From NCBI GenBank assembly GCA_023432465.1, contig JAEYUO010000087.1:1-21841 (forward strand): a stretch of DNA of 21,841 nucleotides, read 5' to 3'. The stretch comes from Planctomycetota bacterium (GTDB lineage Bacteria > Planctomycetota > Phycisphaerae > Phycisphaerales > UBA1924). Position numbers and translations under genes: made by a program. Shown piece by piece: positions 6,358 through 14,089 of this stretch; the stretch's first letter is position 1, and each line of letters starts with the position of its first letter. The notes under the pieces were generated by a model. The model saw nothing but the letters and a program-made list of their open reading frames with translations. It made no database searches and was not told the origin of the DNA.

Positions 6358-8106
6358 TCATGCTGCGAGGGCGGCGCGGAGGGCATCGAGGATGCGGGTG
6401 TTGGAGGGGGCATCTTTGACGCTGATGCGGATGGCGCGGTCGCTGAGGCTGGGGCTGATGGTGGCGCAGTGGCGGATGAAGACTCCGGCTTTGCGGCAGC
6501 GTTCGATGATGGGCGTTGCGGAGGAGAGCGGACCAGTCTCGGGGAGCAGGCAGAGGATGCAGTTGATGTCGCCCTCGTGGATGTGCCAGGGCGCGAGCGT
6601 GCGGAGCTGCGCGGCGAGGTGGCGGCGGAGGTCGTGGGTCTGGGCGTATCGCGCGGCGTAGTACACGGGATCGGCCAGGGCGCGGATGGCGGCGATCTGG
6701 GCGGGGAGGCTGACCGACCACGGGGGCGTGATGCGACGGAGTTCGGCGGCGAGGTGTGCGGGACCGGTGAGATAGGCCGCGCGTGCGCCGCTGAGCGCGT
6801 AGCCCTTGGAGAGGGACTTGCAGACGACGGTGTTGGCGCTGGCAGCGGCGAATCGCTCCATGGATTCGGCACTTCCGACGTACTCGATGTAGGCTTCATC
6901 GATCCAGAGGCGCGTGCGCGGATGGGCTGCGCGGGCGAGGGATTCGAGCTCGGTGCGGGGGATGTGGATGCCGGTGGGGTTGTTGGGGTTGACGATCGCG
7001 ATGAGGTCGTAGTCGCCGGAGGCGAGGGCAGCGCGGAGCTTCTCGTGCGGGACGGAGAAGTTGTTGGCGGCGGTGAGGGGGAGTCGATCCACGCGGCAGC
7101 CGATGACCCGCTCGAAGATGTGCTCGTACTCGGCGTACATGGGGTCGAGGATGAGGATGCGCGAGGCGGGGGTGAGCCAGTGGCGCATGGCGAGGAAGAT
7201 GAGGGAGCTGGAGCCTGCGCCGACGACGATTGACGATTCGGGGATGTTGCGGGCGGCACTGAGGGCGCGGACGAGGCCGTCGGCGTGGGTGGGCGGGGAG
7301 GTGGCGAGGATCCAGGGAAGGTGCTCGTGCAGGGCTTCCATCACGCCGGGGGCGGGGGGGAACCAGGCGTCGAGGACATCGGCGCTGATAATGCTGTGGC
7401 GGCGGGAGATGTTGTCGAAGGAGGAGCCGATCGCGGCGAAGAACGCGCCGCCGTGATCACAGGGGGCCTTCTGGGTGGCCCGGCACTCCGTGCCGGGTGG
7501 GTGCGCTGCCGCGCGGCGGGCGAGGGCTGATTCGATGCGTGCCAGGACATCGGGCAGGCCGATGGAGGCGCGCTCGATGTCCTCGACGCTGGCGACCATG
7601 ACCTGGTACTGGCATGCGCCGGAGGTGAAGGCGATGCCGGTGTGCTTGAGGCCGACCCGGGCGTAGAGGGGGGCGACCTCGCTGCGGCCCATGACGATGA
7701 CGTTGCGGCCGCCGGCGTCGCGGATGGCGTGGAGGCCGGCGCGCATGAGCATGAGCGCGGCGGGGCCGCGGCGGTGCTCGCGGGCGACGGTGAGGATGCG
7801 GACTTCCCACAGGCCGTCATCGAACTGCGCGGGGATGTCCGCGCGCTTGAGGTATTTTTCGATCGAGTAGCTGGGCGCGGTGGGGGGCGTGAGGCTGATG
7901 AAGCCGATCATGCGGCCATCGCTCTCGGCGATGAGGTACTGGTTGTGGGCATCGAGCGCATCGCTGAGGCGGCGCTGCTCGTTGATGGGGTGCTGGCCGA
8001 GTTCGACGGCGTAGACGTCGTGGCGCATCGCGTAGATGGCATCGCGGTCGGCGGGGAGTTCGGGGCGGATGGTGATGCGTGTGGAGGTGCGCTCGCGGGC
8101 GTGCAT
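6358..8106 (-). CDS. GNAT acyltransferase fused to class I/II PLP aminotransferase
   Basis: 582 residues from ATG 8106, chosen because AAGGAG lies 9 nt upstream and because the longer ATG at 8181 lies inside the putative promoter/operator. Residues about 10-175 are a GNAT domain of the N-acyl-amino-acid-synthase-like type (DAHNQYLIAESDGRMIGFIS; EVRILTVAREHRRGPAALML). Residues about 225-582 are a fold-type I aminotransferase resembling histidinol-phosphate aminotransferase: NPNNPTG (373-379), WIDEAY (401-406, Asp403 for the PLP pyridine N) and SLSKGYALSG with Schiff-base Lys434. The linker (about 195-222) is low in complexity, and part of it is encoded by a palindromic element. I believe this fusion recurs in other bacteria, but the substrate is unknown; paired transamination and N-acylation of an amino acid is an inference. 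It converges on the FG-GAP gene, 24 bp apart. Confidence 0.85.
   Translation of the reverse strand: MHARERTSTRITIRPELPADRDAIYAMRHDVYAVELGQHPINEQRRLSDALDAHNQYLIAESDGRMIGFISLTPPTAPSYSIEKYLKRADIPAQFDDGLWEVRILTVAREHRRGPAALMLMRAGLHAIRDAGGRNVIVMGRSEVAPLYARVGLKHTGIAFTSGACQYQVMVASVEDIERASIGLPDVLARIESALARRAAAHPPGTECRATQKAPCDHGGAFFAAIGSSFDNISRRHSIISADVLDAWFPPAPGVMEALHEHLPWILATSPPTHADGLVRALSAARNIPESSIVVGAGSSSLIFLAMRHWLTPASRILILDPMYAEYEHIFERVIGCRVDRLPLTAANNFSVPHEKLRAALASGDYDLIAIVNPNNPTGIHIPRTELESLARAAHPRTRLWIDEAYIEYVGSAESMERFAAASANTVVCKSLSKGYALSGARAAYLTGPAHLAAELRRITPPWSVSLPAQIAAIRALADPVYYAARYAQTHDLRRHLAAQLRTLAPWHIHEGDINCILCLLPETGPLSSATPIIERCRKAGVFIRHCATISPSLSDRAIRISVKDAPSNTRILDALRAALAA
7479..7497. repeat. 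REP-like palindrome inside the linker-coding part of the fusion gene
   Basis: CCCGGCAC (7479-7486) and GTGCCGGG (7490-7497) form a perfect 8-bp inverted repeat around TCC. Read on the minus strand it encodes part of the interdomain linker (PPGTECRATQ). From memory, palindromes of this kind recur in many planctomycete genomes; only one copy is in this window, so copy number cannot be judged here. Confidence 0.5.
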
Positions 8107-8157
8107 GGGGAAGTGCTCCTTGTGCGGCCGCGGCAGGGTCCGTGGGCGTGGTCGCGT

Positions 8158-8181
8158 ATGTTTGTTAGTATAAACAAACAT
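8158..8181 (-). promoter_or_regulatory. Perfect palindromic operator around the -10 of the GNAT-aminotransferase gene
   Basis: ATGTTTGTT (8158-8166) and AACAAACAT (8173-8181) form a perfect 9-bp inverted repeat. The 6-bp spacer, read on the minus strand, is TATACT, a good -10 hexamer. Transcription would start near 8160, about 54 nt before the ATG at 8106. A dimeric regulator binding here would occlude the -10. No strong -35 is seen. The AT-rich element stands out against GC-rich surroundings. The regulator is unknown. Confidence 0.6.
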
Positions 8182-8291
8182 CTGGTTTCAAGGCGCGTGG
8201 TGGATTCGCGGTGGAAAGCTGGTGGCCGGAACGGCGGTAGTTTCCACAAGCCATTGATGCAAATGGAGTTATGCGAAGTCGCGCGGGCGTG

Positions 8292-9497
8292 TCAAGGTTC
8301 GAGCGGGGCGGAGCCGGCGTCGTACGCCCCGAGCTGCATCATGCTGCGCTCGAAGGTGAGCGGGGAGCTGATGCGGAAGATGGCATCGCGGGCTCGGCAC
8401 TGCCACGCGCTGGGGCGCTGGCCCCACCAGCCGAGGAAGCGGGACTGGCGGACGATGCTGGCGGTTCGGCGGTAGCGGGCGCGCTGATAGCGGGAAAGTG
8501 CCTGTGAGATCGCCGCGGCGGCGGGCGCGGGGCCGATGTCGTGCAGGCAGCGGGCGAGGATGACGGCATCTTCGATGGCGGTGCATCCGCCTTGGCCGAG
8601 GTTGGGGGTCATGGGGTGGGCGGCATCGCCGAGGAGGGCGGCGCGGCCGCGGAACCAGGGGAGGCGTGGGGGCCTGTCGAAGAGATCGTGGCGGACGATG
8701 TGCGCGGGGTCGGTGGCGCGGATGAGCGCTTCGACCGGTTCGCACCATTGCTGAGGCGCGCCGCTGCCGAAGATGGCAAGGAGGTCGCGCTGGTGCTGCG
8801 GGTTGTGGGGATTGGTTCCGGGCGGAAGCGGCGGGGCATCGTGCGTGGCCCACCAGTAGATCTGGCCGCGGGGCAGGCAGGTGATGCCGAAGCGGGCGCG
8901 GATTCCCCAGACTTCCCAGATGCTTCCTTCGGGGAAGCTGGGGTGGGAGAGAGTGACGAGGCCGCGGTAGGCGGTCTGGCCGGCGGGCCGCGGGGGCGAG
9001 GTGTCGATCGTGTGTTCGCGGACGATGGAGCGGAGGCCATCGGCGCCGATGAGAAGGTCGCCGGATTCGGAGGAGCCGTTGTCGAAGTGGGCGGTGATGC
9101 GGTCGGAGGAATCGTGGATGCGGGTCAGGGTGTGGGCCCAACGGATGGAGGCGGGGTCGACGGCGGTGAGGAGTGCGTTGAGCAGCTCGGCGCGGTGGAT
9201 CATGAGGAACTCGGCGCCGAGCTTGTGGCGGACGGCCTGCATGTTGGCGCGGGTGATGGTGTGGCCGGAGGCGGACTTGATGTGGGCATCGGTCGCGGCG
9301 AGGCCGCGGGAGCGGGCGGCGTGTGCGGCGCCGAGCCAGTCGAGCGCCTTCAGGGCGTTTGGCCACATGGAGATTCCCGCGCCGACTTCGGTTGGGTGCG
9401 GGGCGCGCTCGAAGACGAGGAAGTTGATGCTGAGCTTGCGCAGCGCGGCGGCCAGAGCGAGGCCGCCGATCCCGCCGCCGATGATGAGGATGCGCAT
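8292..9497 (-). CDS. FAD-dependent aromatic-ring-type monooxygenase
   Basis: 401 residues from ATG 9497, which begins directly with the Rossmann strand MRILIIGGGIGGLALAAAL; the frame is open 41 codons further but that part is not family-like. The dinucleotide-binding GxGxxG is at residues 8-13, an FAD ribose acid follows (LVFERAPHPTEVGAGI), and the second FAD motif GDAAHPMTPNLGQGGCTAIED lies in the C-terminal third. This is the class A flavoprotein monooxygenase layout (salicylate hydroxylase, zeaxanthin epoxidase, UbiH relatives). It uses NAD(P)H and O2 to hydroxylate or epoxidise a substrate in the cytoplasm; the substrate cannot be deduced. No good ribosome-binding site precedes the chosen start. 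It lies upstream of the GNAT-aminotransferase gene on the same strand, separated by that gene's own promoter. Confidence 0.88.
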   Translation of the reverse strand: MRILIIGGGIGGLALAAALRKLSINFLVFERAPHPTEVGAGISMWPNALKALDWLGAAHAARSRGLAATDAHIKSASGHTITRANMQAVRHKLGAEFLMIHRAELLNALLTAVDPASIRWAHTLTRIHDSSDRITAHFDNGSSESGDLLIGADGLRSIVREHTIDTSPPRPAGQTAYRGLVTLSHPSFPEGSIWEVWGIRARFGITCLPRGQIYWWATHDAPPLPPGTNPHNPQHQRDLLAIFGSGAPQQWCEPVEALIRATDPAHIVRHDLFDRPPRLPWFRGRAALLGDAAHPMTPNLGQGGCTAIEDAVILARCLHDIGPAPAAAAISQALSRYQRARYRRTASIVRQSRFLGWWGQRPSAWQCRARDAIFRISSPLTFERSMMQLGAYDAGSAPLEP

Positions 9498-9561
9498 GGG
9501 CGGAGCGTATTGCCCGCGGCGAGGGCTGGGCGGCGAGGAGGCGGCGGCGGGGAATGAAAGA

Positions 9562-9589
9562 GGGGCCCGTGTCGTTTGACACGGACCCC
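9562..9589 (-). terminator. Rho-independent terminator of the cysteine-repeat protein gene
   Basis: On the minus strand a 12-bp stem with one G-U pair (arms 9578-9589 and 9562-9573) encloses the 4-nt loop AAAC and is followed by TCTTTCATT. It lies about 50 nt beyond the stop codon at 9638 and before the FAD monooxygenase start. Confidence 0.7.
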
Positions 9590-9637
9590 CTGTCGTTGTT
9601 CGTGGCTGACCCGGCAACATGCCGGGATCAACGACGA

Positions 9638-11848
9638 TTAGGGAACACAGGCGCCGTTGGGTGTGGCGAACCAGACGGCGAGCCAGGCGAAGATGGCCTG
9701 GACGGGGGTGGATGCGCCGCCGTAGGTGCGGGCATCGTTATCAAGCGCGAACCAGTCGGCGAGGAAGCAGAAGATGTCGGAGACGGACTTCTCGCCATCC
9801 TGGCACCAGTCGGCATCGCAGAAGGCGGGGCCGCAGGATGCGCCATCGCAGGAAGCGGAGAAGGCATCGGCGGTTCCGCTCTGGAAGAGGCACGCGCCCA
9901 GGGGGAGAACCTGGCAGGTGTTGCTGATGCAGCAGGCGACGTTGAGGGCATCGCAGGTTGCCTGATTGCAGGCCGCGCCGTTGCCCTGATAGATGCCGCC
10001 GGCGGCGAGGCAGTCGGCCTCGGTCTGGATGGCGCAGGACCCGTTGAGGAGGCAGCACGCGCCGGTGGCGGGTCCGCCGGCATCGCCCATGATCATGATG
10101 TTGTCGAAGACGACGCCCTCATCGGAGTCGTTGGTGCAGGTGAGGGTGAGGGTGAGGACGCTGCCGGTGCCGGCAATGCTGGCGGTGAGAGTCTGGAAGA
10201 TGTTGGAGAGGATGGTGGAGTTGTACACGACGAGGGGGTCGGGGAGGGTGAACATCGCACCGCCGGCGAGGGTGTAGGTCTGCTCGAGGGCTTCATCGGC
10301 GCGGAGGCTGAAGACGACCTGAGGAGTGCCGCCATCGATGGAGACGGAGAAGTCGTACTCATCGGGGGTGGTGCCGGCAGCTTCGAAGTCGCCCATCGCG
10401 GCGAGGTCGATGGAGATGGAGAGGTTGGTGCGACCGGCGATGTTGAAGGTCCACTCGGCGGTGCCGGCACCGGAGAGGTTGTCGTTGTTGAGCAGGTCGT
10501 TGATGCCGAACCAGGCATCGCGTTTGGTTTCATCGACGATGCCGATGCTGTCGGGCTCAAAGATGGAAAGGGAATCGTCGAGGAGGGTGAAGGGGGGCTC
10601 GCTGGCGGTGTAGAAGCGCTGGAGCGGGCCGAAGCCGTCGCCCGCGCTGCTGAAGGGGGGCATGGGGCTGAAGGTGAAGGTGAGGTTGTTGCCGACACCG
10701 ACGCGGTTGACATCGAAGTCGTACTTGGCAACGAGGTTGCCGCCGGAGGCGGGGGTGCAGTTCACGGACTCGCAGACTGTGCCGCGGCCCATGAAGGCTC
10801 CGCCGAGAGCATCGCAACCTGGGCCATCGGTGATGATGCAGGACAGGTCCGTGAGGCAGCAGGCGCCGACGTTGGGGACGCAGATGAATGAGTCGCAGAA
10901 GCCGTCCTGGAGCCAGTTGCTGCCGCCCTGCGCGGAGCAGTCGGCCTCGGTGATCATCTCGACACAGGAGTCATCGGGGAGGCAGCAACGTCCGGTGGGC
11001 TGATCGCAGACGATGAAGTCGCACACGGAGTTCTCGCCGAACCACTGGCCGCCGGAGCCGGTGCACTGGGATTCGGTGAATCCGGGTCCGCAGAAGCCGT
11101 CGATGCAGCACGCACCGGTGGGGATGGGGCAGTTGGCGGTGCCGCAGGTGACGTTGTCGCCCTGGTATGTTCCGCCGAGGGAGGCGCAGACGGCCTGAGT
11201 GACAAAGGAGCAGTAGGGCGCATCGACGAGGCAGCACGCGCCCTGGGGGTCGCCGCCGCTGCCGGTCTGCACGGTGCCGTTGATGGTGAGGCTGGAGTTG
11301 CTGGTGTTGTCCTGGAAGCGGCAGGTGCCCCCTTCGGAGGTTGCGCCCCAGGCGTAGAAGCGGAGCTCGATGACGCCGGTTGCGCCGATGATGTCGGGGA
11401 TGTCGAAGGTCCGCAGTGAGGCGGAGGTGGCGATGTCGTTGACGACCGCCAGCGAGGTGGCGAAGCCGTCGACGCTGGAGCGGACGGACATGTTCTGCGG
11501 GCCGGTGCTGGAGCGCTGCAGGTTGGCCGTGATGACATCGATGTTGGCGTTGAAGCCGCCGTTCACGATGAACGTGGCGGAGACGTAGTCGTTGTTCGCG
11601 ATTGCGCCGGCCTCATCGACGGCGGTCCAGCCGCTCGAGTTGAAGCCGTTGGCCGCGCTGGTCCAGCTCAGGCCCAACCCGCGGCAGAGTTCGGGGCTGG
11701 AGACGTTGAAGTCGAGGATGGTGGTCGCCGTGGCGCAGATGCCGTTCTCGTTGTTGACATTGAACTGGACGATCTGGGCGTTGGCGGCGCCGGCGCAGAG
11801 GCCGATCATCGCCGCGCCGGTACAGAGAAGACGCTTGATGCTGAACAT
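9638..11848 (-). CDS. Secreted protein with six CC-type cysteine repeats and a dockerin-like C-terminus
   Basis: 736 residues from ATG 11848, chosen because AGGAG lies 8 nt upstream and a signal peptide starts there (cleavage likely after ANA, about residue 23); the open frame upstream has no domain. Residues 25-200 look like a beta-sandwich. Four tandem repeats of about 37 residues follow (203-240, 245-281, 286-323, 328-364) with the pattern GACC-x4/5-C-x6/8-C-x3-GG-x7-C-x4-C. A second beta-rich domain (about 371-590) follows, then two more repeats (596-632, 638-672). The last 60 residues (CDADWCQDGEKSVSDIFCFL and on, ending NGACVP) resemble the planctomycete GC-type dockerin anchor, with a degenerate second half. 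It is probably a disulfide-rich surface or matrix protein; function unknown. Confidence 0.85.
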   Translation of the reverse strand: MFSIKRLLCTGAAMIGLCAGAANAQIVQFNVNNENGICATATTILDFNVSSPELCRGLGLSWTSAANGFNSSGWTAVDEAGAIANNDYVSATFIVNGGFNANIDVITANLQRSSTGPQNMSVRSSVDGFATSLAVVNDIATSASLRTFDIPDIIGATGVIELRFYAWGATSEGGTCRFQDNTSNSSLTINGTVQTGSGGDPQGACCLVDAPYCSFVTQAVCASLGGTYQGDNVTCGTANCPIPTGACCIDGFCGPGFTESQCTGSGGQWFGENSVCDFIVCDQPTGRCCLPDDSCVEMITEADCSAQGGSNWLQDGFCDSFICVPNVGACCLTDLSCIITDGPGCDALGGAFMGRGTVCESVNCTPASGGNLVAKYDFDVNRVGVGNNLTFTFSPMPPFSSAGDGFGPLQRFYTASEPPFTLLDDSLSIFEPDSIGIVDETKRDAWFGINDLLNNDNLSGAGTAEWTFNIAGRTNLSISIDLAAMGDFEAAGTTPDEYDFSVSIDGGTPQVVFSLRADEALEQTYTLAGGAMFTLPDPLVVYNSTILSNIFQTLTASIAGTGSVLTLTLTCTNDSDEGVVFDNIMIMGDAGGPATGACCLLNGSCAIQTEADCLAAGGIYQGNGAACNQATCDALNVACCISNTCQVLPLGACLFQSGTADAFSASCDGASCGPAFCDADWCQDGEKSVSDIFCFLADWFALDNDARTYGGASTPVQAIFAWLAVWFATPNGACVP

Positions 11849-12069
11849 GCTGTGGACTCCTGTAAGGTTGAACGAAACGGATGAAGACTTGAATCGCGTG
11901 AGTGATGTGGAATGCGTTGTAGCGGAACGATGCTCGAAGTTGTCGCGAGAAGCACAAAGACTGGATGTAGCTCGCGTGAAGATCGCGCAGGGGTGCGAAG
12001 GTGCGTGTGGCTCGGCCTGCGCGCGGGGATGGCGCGGCGGGTGAAACTGGCGCGGGCGGCGCAGCGGGA

Positions 12070-13059
12070 TTAGTCGATCAGCGCGTTGGGCATGCGCAGC
12101 GGCGAAGTGCTCGGGCCGAGCTGCCACCACCAGGTCTGTGAGGGTGAGGTGATGCGCGAGCGGCTGGGCGCAAACCACGAGGGGTCGGCGCTCTGCACGT
12201 TGCTCAGCGCCTCGACGTGGCCGTCGAACATTCCGGCGTTCATCTTCTCGGTGTGGCGGAGGGAGGTTTGCTTGAGGATGGCGCTTGGGCGCGTGCCATC
12301 GCGCAGGTAGTTCTCGCCGGAACCGCGGAAGGCGGGGCCGCGGGAGAGAAAGTTGCCCTGGGGCGTGCCGGAGAGGCCGGTGCCGTTGAGGTTGGTGGAG
12401 TAGTCAAAGCCGTTGAAGGCGGGGTCCCAGTAGCGGGCGCCCTCGAAGATCATGATCTTCTTTGAGGGAAGGAAACCGACGAGATCGATGCGGGGCGCGT
12501 AGCCGGATGGGAGGGCGATGGGCTCGCCGGAGGGGACGGACTCGACCGCGCGGCCGCCGATGGTGGAGGTGCCCGCGCGGTAGAGCTGGAAGAAGGCGGG
12601 GGTGAGGTAGCTGAGGGTGAAGGGCTGCTCGCCGGTTGCTTCGATGGGCAGGGGCGAGCCGCTGAAGCGGCGCGTGTACCGCAGCGTGTTGCTGGGGCAC
12701 CGCATCTTGGTCATGCAGATCTCCTGGAACTTCTCGAGCTGCGTCGTCGGGAAGTTCATGGAGTCGCCGAGCAGAGGAGAGATGAAGTCCCAGTCCTGGC
12801 TCGGGGTGCTTGCGCCCTCGACATAGGGGCGGTTGTTGTGGAGGTCGGAGCCGGAGGTGTTGGGGCCGACGAGGAAGCCCTTGTGATCGGTTTCGTACGC
12901 GGCCTGGGAGAGAATGACGCCGCGGATGTGGGCGGCGCAGACGGTGGCGCGTGCGGCCTCTCGCGCGCCCTTCAGCGAGGGGAGGAGGAGGCCGACGAGC
13001 AGCGCGATGACGGCGATGACGACGAGGAGCTCGATGAGTGTGAAGGCGCGTCGGGGCAT
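12070..13059 (-). CDS. Type II pseudopilin-like protein with H-X9-DG motif
   Basis: 329 residues. The N-terminus RRAFTLIELLVVIAVIALLV (residues 3-22) is a prepilin signal: a basic leader, Phe at +1 and Glu at +5, followed by the hydrophobic helix. Prepilin peptidase would cleave before Phe. The C-terminal part contains His-TEKMNAGMF-Asp-Gly, an exact H-X9-DG motif of the large planctomycete pseudopilin-like family (DUF1559 relatives). These are exported membrane-anchored proteins associated with type II secretion-like or pilus-like machinery, usually of unknown individual function and present in many copies per genome. AGGAG lies 10 nt before the ATG. It stands 221 bp upstream of the cysteine-repeat gene on the same strand; that gap holds no gene. 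Confidence 0.9.
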   Translation of the reverse strand: MPRRAFTLIELLVVIAVIALLVGLLLPSLKGAREAARATVCAAHIRGVILSQAAYETDHKGFLVGPNTSGSDLHNNRPYVEGASTPSQDWDFISPLLGDSMNFPTTQLEKFQEICMTKMRCPSNTLRYTRRFSGSPLPIEATGEQPFTLSYLTPAFFQLYRAGTSTIGGRAVESVPSGEPIALPSGYAPRIDLVGFLPSKKIMIFEGARYWDPAFNGFDYSTNLNGTGLSGTPQGNFLSRGPAFRGSGENYLRDGTRPSAILKQTSLRHTEKMNAGMFDGHVEALSNVQSADPSWFAPSRSRITSPSQTWWWQLGPSTSPLRMPNALID

Positions 13060-13210
13060 CTGCTGGCAGCTCCTGCTGGGTGATCGCGCCGGGACAAATT
13101 TCAGCGCAAATGAATCAATCGACCCTAGCAGCAGGTGCGTGGTTTGACCGCGCGCGGATGATCAAGACTCCGTGAAGCGGGCGAATCTTCACATGTGGTT
13201 GATGCGAGCG

Positions 13211-13795
13211 TCAGGCTGTTCGGCGAGCGCTGATGGCGGTGGCGAGGGCCGCGAGGAGCTCTTCGGGCTCACTCATGCGGCCGGGGCCGGAGGTGCGGCA
13301 GGCCTGCCAGCCGTCGTTGGGGCCGATGAGCGTGAAGCCGTCGGCGCGGAGGGTGGCGAGGTTGCGCTGCGTTGCGGGCTGGGCCCACATCGCGGCGTTC
13401 ATCGCGGGGGCGAGAAGAACGGGAGTCTTGGCGCGGTCGATGGCGGAAAGGATGAGCGTGACGGCGTCATCGGCGCGTCCGGTGGCGAGGCGCGCGAGGC
13501 AGTCCATCGTGCAGGGCGCAACGATCGCGGCATCGAGCGAGCGGGCGAGGGCGATGTGCTGCGGGTCGCTTGCGCCGCCTTCGCCGACATGCTCCCACGG
13601 GGAGGAATAGACCTGCTTGCCGGAAAGGGATGCGAAGGTGAGAGGCGTGACGAACCTCGTTGCGCCATCGGTCATGGCGACGGTGACATCCGCGCCGCTC
13701 TGGACGAGCCGGCTGACGAGCGTGCAGACTTTGTACGCGGCGATGCCGCCGGAGACGCCGACGAGCACACGCTTGGATGTGAAGGCGTCGTTCAC
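13211..13795 (-). CDS. coaC: Phosphopantothenoylcysteine decarboxylase (monofunctional CoaC-type flavoprotein)
   Basis: 194 residues starting at GTG 13795. The FMN-binding SGGIAAYK (15-22), the active-site His80 (in DPQHIALAR), the PAMN motif (130-133) and Cys166 (in WQACRTSGPGRM) mark the HFCD family. CoaC decarboxylates 4'-phosphopantothenoylcysteine in coenzyme A synthesis. The length matches a stand-alone CoaC; no CoaB (synthetase) domain follows, whereas most bacteria have a CoaBC fusion of about 400 residues, so CoaB must be encoded elsewhere. It lies 48 bp downstream of rpoZ on the same strand, and rpoZ-coaBC is a common bacterial neighbourhood. Other HFCD members (UbiX, lantibiotic decarboxylases) fit less well because of the PAMN and Cys motifs. 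Confidence 0.85.
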   Translation of the reverse strand: MNDAFTSKRVLVGVSGGIAAYKVCTLVSRLVQSGADVTVAMTDGATRFVTPLTFASLSGKQVYSSPWEHVGEGGASDPQHIALARSLDAAIVAPCTMDCLARLATGRADDAVTLILSAIDRAKTPVLLAPAMNAAMWAQPATQRNLATLRADGFTLIGPNDGWQACRTSGPGRMSEPEELLAALATAISARRTA

Positions 13796-13843
13796 GGGAG
13801 GGACTCTTCCCGGCTCGCTCCGCTGAGGGAGCGGGGGACGGTC

Positions 13844-14089
13844 TTATCCGTTCTTGTAGCCGGGCATGATCTTCTGCAGGTCGCCGGAGGTGGCGGTGTC
13901 GAACTCGAGCCCGAGCTTGCCCTGCATGATCTCTTCCATGACGATCTCGAGATCGGAGCGGCCCATGCGGTCAACCATGGGGCGCGCGCCCTCCATGATC
14001 TGGACCAGGCGGCGCTGGATGAGGGAGCACAGCTTGAACCGGCCGCCGTACTTGTTGACGATGGCATCGCTCTTGAGCGCTTCGATCAT
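13844..14089 (-). CDS. rpoZ: DNA-directed RNA polymerase omega subunit
   Basis: 81 residues from ATG 14089. The stretch ALKSDAIVNKYGGRFKLCSL, then IQRRLVQIMEGARPMV and LEIVMEEIMQGKLGL, follows the omega pattern (helix 1 with the N-K/R-F/Y motif, then a GARP-like helix and an E-I-x-x-G-K end). Omega assists assembly and stability of RNA polymerase by binding beta-prime. The frame is open 25 codons upstream, but that part is Pro/Ala-rich and unlike omega. A distant AGGAG lies 12 nt before the start. Adjacent coaC supports the call. Upstream it diverges from the DUF3553 gene. Confidence 0.85.
   Translation of the reverse strand: MIEALKSDAIVNKYGGRFKLCSLIQRRLVQIMEGARPMVDRMGRSDLEIVMEEIMQGKLGLEFDTATSGDLQKIMPGYKNG

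Noticed and set aside
8107..8181. Upstream start at 8181 for the GNAT-aminotransferase gene
   Set aside because: This ATG lies within the palindromic operator beyond the predicted transcription start, while ATG 8106 has AAGGAG at good spacing and begins just before the GNAT domain.
9554..10891. A 445-codon plus-strand open frame opposite the cysteine-repeat gene
   Set aside because: Gly/Glu/Ala-rich shadow; the minus strand has a signal peptide, regular cysteine repeats and a terminator.
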